Source of the DNA: Dendrobium chrysotoxum
Lineage: Eukaryota > Streptophyta > Magnoliopsida > Asparagales > Orchidaceae
DNA length: 64,000 nt
Direction of reading: 5' to 3'
Assembly: GCA_019925795.1 (NCBI GenBank)
Contig: CM034313.1
Location: forward strand, 26,028,932-26,092,931
The notes beneath the pieces are model-generated. The model saw only the letters and a program-made list of their open reading frames with translations. It ran no database searches and was not told the DNA's origin. The position numbers and the translations under genes are program-made. Shown here one piece after another: positions 44,161 to 56,128 of the stretch (position 1 is its first letter; every line of letters begins with the position of its first letter).

Positions 44161-45180
44161 TCCTACATCAAACTTTCAGAGTGAATTGGGTTTTAAGAAT
44201 TTTATATTAAAGAAAATAATTAAAATAATTTTGATATTATTTGGTGAGAAAATAAATAACCACATAATTTTTAAGTAAATGATAAAGAAAAATAGATTCA
44301 AGTAAAGAAAATAACAAGCACAATATTTTTATGTTGTTTGGCTTGGATTACAATCCGGTCTATATCCACGTTAGCCAACTCTCGGACTAGAATTGACTAT
44401 CCTAGGTTTACCTTAAAAATCTCACTTCTTCAAATCAAAGAAATTATTTGCAACCTAAGTACTCTCCAACATGGGTGAGTAAAAGACAATCTAATTATAA
44501 TGTAAACTTCACTAAGCCAAGTGGCTTAGATTAAAAAAAAGAAAAATACAATTTGATGTAATAATACAAGCTCAAATTATCTTGTAATAAAATGATTAAA
44601 ATATTTGAGGTGATCTTACAATTTAATTTCAATCACCTTACTACTTACAAATGTAATATAAAATTTGCTCACTATAAGATAGATTTATATCTTGATGAAA
44701 AATATTTTAAATAAAAATATTTTCTTATTGATTTCAAATATAAACTCCTTAAATCATATAAATAGATATATAAAGTAAGAAAAAATGTGCATAATATTTT
44801 TAAAAGTTAATTAAAATTGGATGATAGATCTATGTTAAAAATAAAAAGATTTGCTTGCTAGCTTTATAGATGAAAGAGATTTAAATATAGAAAATCTAAT
44901 ATAAGATTATCAACTAGTGTTTCACCAAATAATAAATATTTTCAAGAAAAATATAAGGTGAATTCTAAAATAACTATAAAATAAACTTTGGAGAATGAAA
45001 AACAAACTCATGAACTTTCTGAGTTGCTCAGTTGAATGCCTTGAAGCTTTTGAACCAATGACTTTATCTTACAAATATATAGATTACTTGGAATGAAGAT
45101 AAATGTTTATCCTCTCAAGATTTAGCATGTAAATAAGAAAAGAGGAATGAAGAAAATGTCATCGCGATTTAATCTTAGTT
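44161..45180 (-). mobile_element. Fragment of a minus-strand copia-type LTR
   Basis: From GAATTGGGTTTTAAGAATTT (44176) on, the sequence resembles the inner part of the minus-strand LTR at 7111 (GAATTGGGTTTTTAAAGAATTT at about 7171), then runs into AT-rich DNA with a TATA-like site. There is no gene. The element is truncated where the next LTR begins. Confidence 0.35.
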
Positions 45181-47773
45181 AGTACAGTTTAGCACCGTCA
45201 GATCGATTTGGATGACGTAGATGGCTCAGATTGCACCACATAGCCCGTAATCGATGAAACGATGCCCATGGTTTTGTCTGGGCCACGTGGCCACTTGTGG
45301 GCCGTTCGATCGCGCAGAAGGCACGATCAAATGACTCTGATTAAACCAGAGATTTTTAGTTCAAAATGAATTAAAAATTTCAAACAACCATAACTTTCAA
45401 AATACTCATCCAAATTTGATAAAATTTAAAATATAGACTCATGGTAATCTAATCTTTCAATGCTGGAGTTTGGAGGCTCCATGCATTATAGATTGTGAGC
45501 AGTTTTAAATCTAAGTTTCAACTAAAAGTTGAGTTTTCTCACGAACCAGTGAATGGATTTTTGAGTTCTTAGGCTCCTTTTCCTCCTGGTGAGATCCTCT
45601 CTAACTTTGTAGAAGATTCCATGAGCAGATGACGGCTAGATTGAAAAATGTTTAGCAAAATTCACTTTCTCTCACTAGAACCCTCTCTCTTTGCCAAATT
45701 GGTGTTTTGAGGCTTGGGTTTGGTGGAGAAAAGCTTGGGAAAGCTAGGAAAATAGCTGGGGAGGCCGGGGGAAGGACTTCGAGAGCTAGAGGCTGCTGGA
45801 GATTTGAAAAATGAGTGAATGAGGGTGAATTATCTATTTGGTCAAGTTTCCCCCACTTAACCCTCACCTTTTGGATTGAATGGCTTAGATTTGATTGAGG
45901 GAGGCTTAGATGCATGCCAAGTGTCCTCGAAGGTTATTAGAAGTTAGGGGGAAGGCTGGTGCATGAGTGTGACCCCTTGGCTCATGTGGAGAAGTGAACA
46001 CTTAACTATTTTCCACATTTGGCTAAACCATGGCTTAAGCATGGATTAGGGGCTACACCAAGGTCTCTTTCGAAGTGGAGTGGGATGCTTTATAGCAGGT
46101 TAGAGCAGGATTTGGTGAAGGGTTAGGATTACCAAGATGGCATGGCCACCTAAGCCCATTTGAAGGCTAGTTTGACAATTTGACTGGTCAAACTAATCAA
46201 GGGAGCTGATGTGGCAATCAAGGAGGTGTATTTGCTGCTTGGGTGATTAGCCAAGTCTTTGGAGCCATAGTCATGAAGGTTTGGCCAAGTTCATGGAAAT
46301 GGAGAGGGTTTTGACCTCTCCAAATGGGGTTACCAAGTCAAATCAAGGGATATTTGATTTAGAAAAAAATTGGATATGTGTGGGATGTCTAATTGAAGGA
46401 TTATGAAGGGTTAATATGGTTTGTAATGGCTTGGAGCATTGATTTTGATATTGGTGTAGGTTAAGGGTTGATTTGCTCAACCATGGCAACCCATGGGTTG
46501 GGTTTGAGTCCAATAAGTTCAAATGAGTGATTTGAGACCAATGGAGGTGGTCTCATGCAATGAAATGACCATTTGAGTTAAAATAACCATTTGGACCCTT
46601 AAGGGGCAATTTGGTCAACATGAGTTGACTTGGTCAATCATGCATGACCAAGGCTTGAATTTGAGTCCAATGCATTCCTAAATGACATTTAGGATGCATT
46701 AGGGAAGGTTTCATGGCTTTATGTGGATTATCATGTTGAAGTTTGGAGAAAATTTTAATTTTTCTCCTTAAGGGGCATTTTAGTCAATCATAGTTGACTT
46801 GGTCAACCTAATCAAACCAAAACTTGAATTTGGGTTCAATGCACTCCTAATAATGTTTAGGATGCATTGAAAGAGGTTGCCTTGCTAGGTTTGATTGGGC
46901 CATATTAAAGTTTAGAGGAAACTTCAGTTTTGCCCTTAAGGGGCATTTTTGTCATTTGGACACTAGTCAACTGTGGGTCAACCTGGGTCCACCAAAGTGC
47001 AGTTTTATGTTCAGCATGTCATAACAAGGGTTATAGATATGGTCAAGGGTTTTGGGGAAGGTCCTAAGGTCAAATCCCACAATGTGGAAGGTCTAGTGGT
47101 ATAGGCTATAAATATTTAAAGGTTTTGCAGCCTTTGTAATTCAATCAAGTTTCTAGGGTTAGAGTTCTCATATTGGCTTTAAATTTGGAGGGTTGACCCT
47201 AGGTAAATGCCTAATCAATATGTAATTGATAGATCATGAATCAGTGGTCATTTGATTGGGTTTGGAGGTGATTGAAAAATTGCCCAAAAAGGGTTATATG
47301 ACATGGGCCTTTAACCTTGAATTTTGATCTTGAATTCTGGATTTGAATGTAGTTTTGAATTTGATTGATTAAATTTGAATCATCCACATCAATAAAAATC
47401 AATTGAGTGATTCTTAATTATTGGATAAAGGGAGTTAAGGGCTGATCACTAGGTGCTAGTGCACTGAGCAGGGCAGTGTACCGAGTCGCCTGTCTACAGT
47501 GTAGAGCTGCAACTTCAAGTGATCTTAGATTGGTATCAACTGAATGATTAAAAATGATTGAAGTTTGATTGATGTTTGATTGAAGACTGGATTGAAGTTT
47601 GATTAAGGACTAGATTGAAGTTTGATTAAAAATTGGATTGAGGTGTGATTGAAGACTAGATTGAAGTGTGATTGAGTTCTAGATGATTGACAATTGGATG
47701 ATTGTCAACCATCAGATTAACAGGAAGGAGTCTGGAAGGATCCTTATGACCTTATACATAAATGAGGTCAATA
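45181..47773 (-). mobile_element. Giant-LTR family B, first part of an LTR, minus strand
   Basis: On the minus strand it starts TATTGACCTCATTTATGTAT near 47773, like TGTTGACCTCACTTTTGTAT of the intact element. It then follows the same landmarks: a short tandem array (47541-47700); a block matching the LTR part with TATTTACAG...GCCACTGG (about 47040-47160); a W-box cluster (46150-47000); the conserved words GACACTTGGCATGCATC (45908-45926) and TCTTCTACAAA; and a GC-rich block with GCCACGTGG (about 45290). The end is lost. It is a clearly diverged family of the same superfamily. Confidence 0.7.
47541..47700. repeat. Minisatellite in the start of LTR family B
   Basis: About six units of 22-27 bp built on GATTGAAGTTTGATTAAGGA and CTAGATTGAAG variants. 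It occupies the place where the intact element has its CTAGGA hairpin array, so the U3 start seems prone to array formation with different sequences. Confidence 0.75.
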
Positions 47774-48889
47774 GATTTAGGTACCCTTACCATTGTAAGG
47801 ATTCATATGTTAGATCGATGATGATGCAGTTTGGTACTACATACCTGAATAGCTTTACCTAGTCTATGCATATATGCACACATTTTACTTTCTTAAAATA
47901 TACACTAGCCCAACACACACGCCAACGATAAGGAATGAAGGACCTAAACAACGGGCTGTAGTATTCTCTAGTGGTATAAGACCATTATGTTGTCGGATTT
48001 TTCTAGAAAAGTTGGGCTTAGAAAATTTTTAGAAATTAAAATAAAGTTAGTCTATTGTAAAGTTACATCAAATTACATTAATTAGGTGCATATGAACCCT
48101 ATATATCTTGTAAATCCCTGTTTTAAATTCTAAACATAAATAATTGATTTATAGTTAAAGTAAAATAGCTATCTACCATATATGCATAAGGCCTGAAAAA
48201 TATAGTTTTAAAATTGTGTTAACTAGCAGTCCACTCAAAGCAGATATAAGACCAGATTCGCATACACTTTCTAAATTCTCCCCCCCGGGGAGGGTTATCC
48301 AAATTTTTAATAAATTGTAAACTTAAACCTAAATAAAATCCTAATCTAAACTGTAAATCCAAACCCTAAATAGGATAGAGTGTTTCTGGATTTTCAGAGT
48401 CTTAAACAATCTCTACCTTTTCACCTTTAACCCATAAATAAGTCTCCAGTCATTGAACTTTTCTTGATTGATAGGTAAGTCTAACCTAAATTTTTTATTT
48501 CAATCTTTGAAATTCTAAAACAGTTTAGTTATCACTTCAATTAAGAGTTTTGCTCAAGATCTATCTTGGAATATAATTAACTATAGAGGGGTGTCTCTAC
48601 AGGTGACCTAGAACCCAGTAAAAAAATAAACCCTATTTTAGTTCTCTAGAGCAAGGGAAAAATCTTAGGCATAAATTAAAGCCTATCCATTTTTAAATTT
48701 ATCTCCAAAATGATAGATGAATAATATTTTTATCTTTCGAGATGAATCTTATAATCTTTATGCTGAGTTTGATTATGAAAATAAATTATATTTCTATTTT
48801 TAAATTGATAGTCAAGCATCCGTTTATCTTTCGAGATAGTATGCTGTTAGCTATGCATATTTGATTATAAAAATATTAATCGAATCAGT
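47774..48889 (+). mobile_element. Giant-LTR family C, last part of an LTR, plus strand
   Basis: From about 48230 (GCAGTCCACTCAAAGCAGA) the sequence aligns with 63695 onwards in the LTR at the window end, and from 48530 with the U5 part of the intact element (TAATTAACTA...AGAACCCAG). It contains the twin-hairpin module and two ATCTTTCGAGAT-like motifs as in 17580-17830. A TGGCG at 48890 may be the remains of the PBS. The first part of the LTR is missing; homology before 48180 is weak. Confidence 0.55.
48555..48599. repeat. Twin-hairpin module, family C
   Basis: CAAGAT/ATCTTG (48555-48560, 48563-48568), linker ATATAATTAACTA, then TAGAG/CTCTA (48584-48588, 48595-48599). Same layout as 17390-17447 with other stem sequences. 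Confidence 0.65.
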
Positions 48890-50792
48890 TGGCGTAATTA
48901 ATTTTGTCTAGCCACTCGTCTCAGTCAAGCTTTGACTCTTTGAGATCGCTAAACTTATTTAGAGAAAAACGTCTATCTTAATGACCCTTTACTAATTCGA
49001 CTAGAACTCCTATTGGACTCATAAACCCATCATTCCTAGTAACACCTTAGCTTTCCTTCCTCAACAGGGCGACACCAAACCTCCTATGTCACATGCTAAC
49101 TATAGGTCCACCTCCTCCTAGGACTCTCCCTACAACTAGTCGACCCTCTTGAGCTCGCCTAATGACAGACAACTCACTAGATCATTGACTTGATCCTCAT
49201 GCAACCAATTATGAGGCACCATGTATCCTAGATTAGCATGTAGTTTTGTACGAATATTTTTGTGTAACCCATATTTTTATTTTTTTGTGTAGCCATTATT
49301 GTAGCTATCAAAATCCTATAAATAAGAAGTAATGAGGAACAATTTGGGGGACTTTTGGGATCTATTAAACTTTTAGTCTCTAATCTTATTCCTATATTCT
49401 TGACTGAGATTGTGAAGATTTTGCTTGCGTATTCTCCCCTATTCTTTGTTCTATACTCTCGACTCTTACCAATTGGTTCTTTAGCTCACAAGACAAAAAT
49501 GCTAATAAAGTCAGGTATTATCCATTGAACAAATATGGATTCAATAATAAAACTCTTCGTATATAATATTACACAAGATAAATTTAACCTAAACAAAATC
49601 TCTCTTCTCCAATTTGGACCCAAAGTCTTGCAACTGCTACATGGCCTTCTTACAATGGTTGAAGTGATTGGTTAATAAAATTCAAGTAACAATGTCAAGT
49701 TGCAATGTCTCTGCTTGGTTTTGAAAGAATTGTAGGGAGGAAATTAAAAATAAATGAAAGTGGTAATACAATAAATCAAATTTAATTTTCACTCACTTTT
49801 AGTTTAGAAGGTGTTTGCATGGATTATATAAGAGTGAAAAGTATTCCAAATGCAGGAGTTTTAAAATTTTGATCTTTGGTTGAATGAAAAAGGAATGCGA
49901 AGTAAAGTAAATGTATTGTGAACTATTCTAGTTAAGTTTTGAGGTAAACCAAACTTGCCCAATTTTGAGCGAGAATAGTTTGCATGCAAGCAAGCTCGCT
50001 TGACCGCCACCACCCACCTTCGGTCGCCACAACAACCAGCTGCTAACCACCACTGCCATCACCGCCGCCACCTATAGGTCACTACCATCTTAAAACTTTA
50101 CACAAAATTCAATTTACTTCAAACCTATCAAAAAAGTCATTTAAATGAATTTATTTTACACTCATCGAAATCGAAATAACTCTAAAGTATTTCTTTTATA
50201 TTAATTTTTTTTACACTGTTTTCCTTTTTTTAGCCTACCGAATAACCTCTTAGAATGATTTCTTAGCTTGCTGATGAAATTTTAATTTTCTTTCTTAAGA
50301 GGAGAGAACACGGAGTGAGACATAACATTGACATTAGAATTTCAATAATGACCCAATATTTTTTTTTTTCATTTGTAAAAAATAATGACAAAAATTACAT
50401 CAAGATATCCCATCCACTCAAGATGGTTCTTAACGCCTTTTAAATATACTTTAAAGATAAATATAATATATAAATAATTAATATTTTACATAATATTTTA
50501 CAAAACTCTAAAATAGATCTAAAAATTTTGATCATTTTTTCATCAAGATATTCAAATACAAATATTTGTCATTATTTATTAATATTGTTGGGCCATTGCT
50601 AAAATTTGTTTATAACAAATGTCCACAACTTGAAGTTACAAGATAATCCTGAATGTTGTCTATAACAATTATTTAAGAGATTAAATAAATTTGATTAAGA
50701 AAACTTTGGATGATTTTCTCTTGAGGCAAGCCTGAATGTCACACAAGCAATATGCCTAAATGTTAAATTACATAGAATGATTCAAGGTAATT
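48890..50792. other. Intergenic DNA downstream of glycerate kinase, repeat-like
   Basis: A TATA-like CTATAAATA (49316-49324) followed by leader-like sequence suggests an old LTR promoter around 49050-49520. From about 49550 on the sequence is AT-rich without a gene. The last few hundred bases (about 50600-50792) should be the 3' untranslated region of the glycerate kinase gene; I could not place its poly(A) site. Confidence 0.4.
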
Positions 50793-52987
50793 TCAATTCT
50801 CTGATATGGGATTTCTCTCCTCGTCGATATCAATTATTAGCAGCCGTTCCTTAACGAAATCCCTCGGCCCTTCAGAATACAATGTTGGAAGATACGCTTT
50901 ATAGGCAGGTAAATACCGAGACACAAAATCCAAGACCTGTAAAATAATTTAAATCAAACGAATAAGCAACCAGGTATAATCAAAGGTCAAGAGAAATATT
51001 TTGCAAGATTTTAGCATATTCTTCCCAACAGAAACTGTTAACAGATGCTCTACAATCATGAGTGAGAGAGATTATTACGTGCAGAGTTCGGATCCAGAGA
51101 ACCGTTTGATTTTGTGATTGTAAACAGCAAAAGCGCAGTTACTGTTCACCGCTGCGCTTTTACTGTTCACTGCTGCGCTTTTACTATTCACAGTCATAAA
51201 ATTGAATGATTCCCTAGGTCCAAACTCCGCACGTAATAATCTCTCCATGAGTGATGAGTGACTTATTTTGAGGCCTATTCCAAACTTTGGCCATGTGCAA
51301 TGGTAAGAAAAATTGGCTAAGGATATCAAAATTAAAGTTTTAGTTATGTTAATATCAATGTCGGTGAATTTACTTTGTGATGAGTGCTGATTAATTCTTC
51401 ATATATTATACTCTTCTAAAAATAAATTAAACAATTACGAAATTCATCATGATCAAATATGATATAGGCCCATTAGTGATCAGGTTTAGTGAAACAAAGT
51501 GTAATGTTGCCAAGCCTCAGCTGTATTGAACATAATTTGGAAGCAGAATAAAATGGCACTAATATAAATGGGTGGGGAAAAGATAAAGAAAATAGAAGAA
51601 AAGTACACCTCCTCATCGGACAAACCAGGTTTCCCATCATTTCTCATGGCCACTTCAGCCTGAAAAATGAAGATCAATTTAATGAAGTGTGAAAACATAG
51701 AAAAGTTCAAACCCTCACCACCAGAAAAATAAATAAAAAAATGAAGACCTGTAATCTCCACTGATAGACATAACTAGGATCCTTGATCTTGATAATTATC
51801 CATGAATTTACAAATCTGTCCCATGCATCATAGTAGGCTTCAAGATTTCTATTTACAATTTCAAGCTGAAAAAAATAAATTAAACAGCATATGTAACTCC
51901 AAAAACTCGGAGAGAGAGGTAAATAGGAACCAATTGATAGTAATCGGTTTTTTTCAAGCAACTTGCCTGTGGGTCTACTGCTTTGACAACATCACTTATG
52001 AGAGGTTGAAAGCCAAGCATCCAGCCTTCAAATAGAACCACCTATAGAAAGCACAAAAACCTGCCAAGTTGCTGTTACTCGAGCATTTCATCACAAGTAT
52101 ATATATGTTTGTTTTGCATAGATTTACCGTTAATGGACCTTCAACCTCTGGCCATTCTGAAGGATCAGCTCTATCACCACGCCCTCCATGTGAAGACTAT
52201 AAGTAATGCAACAGAAGCCAAAAATATCAACAAAAACATCTTGTCAAGCGGAAGCCAGTCGCTTTTCATGCTTACCTTATCATACCGTGGAAGCTTCATC
52301 TTCATGCCTGAAAAGCATTATAGTTCACCAGTTATCAATTTGTAAGTGAGTTTTCGATGGGTTCCAATGCATGTAGGCTCAGAATTTTGGGAGAGGTATG
52401 ATACCTGCTTTTGTCAGTTCTTTTAGAGCTGTGAGCGTATCCAGAGAGAATTGCAGGTCATGGCTTCCAGCATTCCCACGAAACTGAAATTATTTGGAGG
52501 CCAAATGTCTATTTTCAGAGTTTCTAATAAATAAAAATTCTGACAGGGAAGAACCATCCAAAATACGTGCAATGCACAAATCATTGCCTAATCAATTGCT
52601 CATTTGCATAATGTTCAAGATAAAAATAAATTTCTAGACCTCCAAGAGAGCGTTTCCAGGGTTTTGGCTCCTTAAGTTGGCCTGTAAGGAAAATTACATA
52701 AATATAAAAAAGAAAATATAAAAAAAGAGAGGAAAATATATAATAAAGTGGAAAATGGAAAGCTAATGAAGCTTGCTTCAATATTTACACCTGCTCATCT
52801 GCTGTCAAATAGAAATCATCAATTGACAATGTTGCAGCATTCCTGAGAAAATGCCACATTAGTTTGGCAATGTACTTACAGTTTAGCAACTGATTGCAGC
52901 ATCCTACCTGCCAGTCCGACGGAAAAGGTACTCTAGAGCAAAAACAAGTGTTGTTTTGCCACTACCCTGAGGAGCACTGATGCCAAT
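50793..52987 (-). CDS. GLYK: D-glycerate 3-kinase, last ten exons (C-terminal 246 aa)
   Basis: The enzyme phosphorylates D-glycerate to 3-phosphoglycerate, the last step of photorespiration, in the chloroplast. Exons in gene order: 52987-52908, 52842-52791, 52681-52640, 52483-52405, 52307-52276, 52196-52128, 52041-51967, 51865-51749, 51659-51609 and 50936-50793. They total 741 bp and stay in frame across every junction. The first exon carries the P-loop GISAPQGSGKTT. Then come LSIDDFYLT, NPGNALLE, FRGNAGSHDL, MKLPRYDK, GRGDRADPSEWPEVEGP, LFEGWMLGFQPL, LEAYYDAWDRFVNSW, SYVYQWRLQAEVAMR and VSRYLPAYKAYLPTLYSEGP, all hallmarks of the plant enzyme. It ends DIDEERNPISEN and TGA. Nine splice pairs are visible, one with a GC donor. 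The transit peptide and roughly the first 200 residues lie beyond 52988 and are not found in this window; the upstream intron is packed with transposons. The gene may be intact or cut; the visible part shows no lesion. Confidence 0.93.
51066..51245. mobile_element. Mutator-type MITE in the last intron of GLYK
   Basis: It has perfect 17-bp terminal inverted repeats (GAGAGATTATTACGTGC at 51066 and its complement ending at 51245), with imperfect complementarity continuing inward so that the whole 180 bp can fold back. It is flanked by a 9-bp direct repeat CATGAGTGA (51057-51065, 51246-51254), as expected for Mutator-like transposition. The centre carries repeated GCGCTTTTACTGTTCAC words. Non-coding. 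Confidence 0.9.
51965..51966 (-). other. GC 5' splice site in glycerate kinase
   Basis: The exon 52041-51967 ends CAG and is followed by gcaagt on the minus strand, so the 101-bp intron 51866-51966 is of the GC-AG class. The flanking consensus (CAG|GCAAGT) is the strong context expected for such donors, and the reading frame requires this boundary (VDPQ|LEIV). Confidence 0.85.
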
Positions 52988-53740
52988 CTGCAACATTGGA
53001 GAAGGCATATCTATTTTCAAAAGTTCAAGTCACTTCAGTGCTTTTGGAGGTGAATGATTACATAATGTCCAAAAAATAAAATTGAATGATCACATAAAAG
53101 ATTGATAGTTTCCCAACAGCGGCAACGATAGCACATGTTAATGCATTAGTAGAGTATAAGAAGAAAAAATTGCAGCCGCAAAACCAAAACAACTTGGGCC
53201 GATAGCATCATCATTCTCGAATAACATGCAAACACCAAGAGGTTGTCTCCACAATCGAGGTGATTATACTGAGCTAAGGGATTTACAATAGACTGTTTGC
53301 AGAGAAGCTCCATGGCCTCTCAAAGCACTTATCACCATCTCATGTAAAAACCACTTCATGATAACCATCAATGAAAGTAGAAGATAATTATAGGCATAAG
53401 ACGTCATTCTTGTCAATCTTCTCCTGCCTTAATCCAAATTCTCCTGGGATATTCTACACTTTTATTGTCACAATACTAACTTAAGAATCACAAGAATCCC
53501 ATCAGAGCACACAATATTACCTTTTAGTCCTCCAATTTTTTTATCAAATTGATTTACAGATATCTCTAAATAACATATTTACAGACTAACTTTATGTCAC
53601 AATTCAATGACATCTTGAAGCCACCTAAATCAGGCAGCATCATGATGTCACAACATCTCGACGCCAACAGATTTGGTCCACATCTCCATGCTAGTTGCTT
53701 ATGTTATGACCCCCCATTTGCATCTTACATCCGTGTTTCA
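52988..53740 (-). other. Intron sequence upstream of the P-loop exon
   Basis: It follows a normal acceptor (minus-strand AATGTTGCAG before 52987). No further GLYK exon was recognised in this stretch. Plain AT-rich intron DNA runs up to the LINE insertion. Confidence 0.6.
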
Positions 53741-54261
53741 ATATTAATTTGAAAACTAAAAAGATATTAGATGAGTGGAGAATGAGTGTGTTGATTCCTA
53801 TTTTTAAGAATAAAGGTGATGCACAAGATTGTGCAAATTATAGAGGAATTAAGTTAATGTGTCATACTTTAAAACTATGGAAGAGAGTTATGGAGCATAG
53901 ATTGTGGCGTGACACTAATGTTTCTCAAAATCAATTTGGATTCATGCCAGGTAGGTCTACTGTGGAAGCTATACATTTATTGAGAGGTTTGATGGAGAAG
54001 TATAGAGAGAATAAGGAGGATCTACATATGATTTTTATTGATTTAGAGAAAGCATATGATAAAGTTCCAAGAGAAGTGCTATGGAGAGTTCTACATAAGA
54101 AAATGGTTAATGATGCTTATATTCAATCCATTAAAGATATGTATGCAGGAGCTATTACTTGTGTTCAAACACAAGGTGGTTTGATCATGTATTTTCCCAT
54201 TTTAGTTGGATTACATCAAGGATTAGCCTTAAGCTCATATCTTTTTGCTTTAGTCATGGAT

Positions 54262-55095
54262 CACTACAGGAAAACAACTCATTTTCGACAGAATTTCCGG
54301 CGGAAATAAATTTGTCACAAATTCCGGCGGATTACTGACGAAAATTTTCCAGAGGATTTTCTGACGGATTTTTTGATTGGCTTTCCGACAGAATTTCTGA
54401 TGAAAAATAAATTTTTCTAAAAAATGACTATAATAAATATTTATAATTAATTAATTTGTTAAATTAAGTTAAATAATTTAATAACTTATTATCAAATTAA
54501 TTTATTTAAATTAAATATTTTTAAATTAAATTAACTAATTTAATAATTCAATGTTAAATTAATTTAATTTAAATAAAATAAAATTAATAATTACTTTTTA
54601 TATTTTATAAGTTATAATTTAAATTAAAAAAAGGCTTACGTATCAATTTTACCTTTGTGACGTGATGGTTGGGGGCTTGAGCGCGGGATGGGCGGGGTTC
54701 GAATCCCGCCGTAGGCGAGGGCTGGGGCGTAGTGGGCGGGTTGCATGCCCGGTGAGCACTGGTTGGGCGCAGCCGGCTTGCGTGGGCGGGTTGGGGCTGT
54801 GGGGAGCGCAGGTTGGGCCGGGGCCGCGGGTTGGGCGATCGGGTTGGGCAGCAGTTTGTTTAAATTTTTTTCTCTTAATTTTTCAAGCAGAAAATTCCGC
54901 CATAAATTTTACCGGTGGATTATTTTCGTCGAAAATATTTTCGTCGGATTATTTTTCGTCAGAACGACTTTTCTGAAGCATGTTTTACTAGTGAAAAAAA
55001 TTCGTCGGAAATCTGCTGGAAAAACTAATTTCCGACGGATTTTGGCCATTTTCCGACGGAAATGGCCGCCAGAAAATGACGTTTTTCCGGTAGTG
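54262..55095. mobile_element. Non-autonomous CACTA transposon inside the LINE (834 bp)
   Basis: Ends CACTACAGGAAAA... and ...TTTTTCCGGTAGTG are inverted repeats of the CACTA (En/Spm) type. The 3-bp target duplication GAT (54259-54261, 55096-55098) is perfect, and the LINE reading frame on both sides is contiguous once it is skipped. Subterminal copies of TTCCGACGGA/TTCCGGCGGA in both orientations are the expected transposase binding repeats. There is no transposase gene; the middle is an AT-rich stretch followed by a GC-rich insert. Confidence 0.95.
54661..54850 (+). other. GC-rich cargo with a tRNA-like B box in the CACTA element
   Basis: About 190 bp of strongly G-rich DNA in an AT-rich transposon, so probably captured. 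It contains GGTTCGAATCC (54697-54707), a perfect pol III B box, inside GGCGGG/CCCGCC arms like a tRNA T-arm. A weak A-box-like TGATGGTTGGGG lies about 33 bp upstream. GGGCGGGTTGGGGCTGTGGGG-type G runs (54784-54804) could form a G-quadruplex. No complete tRNA cloverleaf is visible; a SINE or tRNA fragment is possible. Confidence 0.45.
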
Positions 55096-56128
55096 GATGC
55101 TCTCACTAGACATTTGCAAGAGGTTGTACCCTGGTGCATGCTTTTTGCTAATGATATTCTTCTTGTTGATAAGGCTAGAGAGGGAATTGAAGGTAAACTT
55201 GAATTATGGAGGTCAAACTTAGCGTCTAAAGGCTTTCGTTGGAGTAGATCTAAAACTGAATATATTGAGTGTAATTTTGGTAATAATAGATCTAATGGGA
55301 GGATTGTGACTTTGGGTGATGAAGTCAATAATAAGAATACATGTTTTAGATATCTTGAGTCTATTGTTCAGCGTGATGATGAAATAGATGAGGATATTAT
55401 TAGTAGAATTCAAGTTGGATGGTCGAAGTGGAGGAATGCATCGAGCTTGTTGTGTGATAGAAAAGTCCCTCTCAAACTTAAGGGAATATTCTAGAAGATG
55501 GTAGTGAGACATGCAATGCTTTATGGTGCAGAATGTTGGCCATTAAAAGAGAAGCATAATATTAAGTTGAGTGTTGCAGAGATAGGATGCTCAGGTGGAT
55601 GAGTGGCTTTACTCTTAGAGACAGGATACGAAATGAGCATATACGTGAAAAGGTTGGAGTAGCTCCAGTGGAAGATAAGATTAGAGAGAGTCGCCTTAGA
55701 TAGTTTACTCACATAAAACGGCGGCCTCCCGATGATCTGGTTAGGAAAGTAGATGTATTAGATTTGACTTATGTTAAGAAATGTACAGGTTGCTAAAAAA
55801 AAGTTGGTTAGAAAATATTAGAAATGATCTTTCTTTATTATATTTAGATGAGAATTTGACTCTTAGCAGGACAATGGAGAAAAAGGATTTACCGATTTAT
55901 GTAGTCGGCCCCATATAGTGGGATAAAGACTTTGTTGTAGTATTAGTGTTTCAGCATATTCACCATTTCATCCAACACTCTTGTCCATCACTATTATCTG
56001 CCATCTTTGATCTAATCACCAATATCCTTTACCGACAAAGAAGAAGTGCTACATGCTATTCTTAGTCAAACTTGATTCTTTTTCATTAGCCTCTCGATGA
56101 GCATTGGGTCATCCTATCTAAACAAGTC

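Larger units (their letters stand above)
53741..55945 (+). pseudogene. RTE-type LINE reverse transcriptase, 5'-truncated and broken
   Basis: The first piece (53741-54261) encodes [58 protein letters not shown] and [18 protein letters not shown], the fingers and palm of an RTE-clade LINE. The frame resumes at 55096 after a CACTA insertion, with VPWCMLFANDILLVD. There the FADD active site reads FAND, so it would be inactive. Later damage includes a stop at about 55491-55493, a one-base shift near 55583 and another stop near 55695. The tail (GGCCCCATATAGTGGGATAAAG...TTGTTG) is the usual 3' end of plant RTE elements. A possible 8-bp duplication GTGTTTCA flanks it (53733-53740, 55946-55953). Confidence 0.9.

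Noticed and set aside
54697..54707. A true tRNA gene in the CACTA element
   Set aside because: Only the B box and T-arm-like arms are present. There is no acceptor stem, no anticodon arm and only a weak A box.
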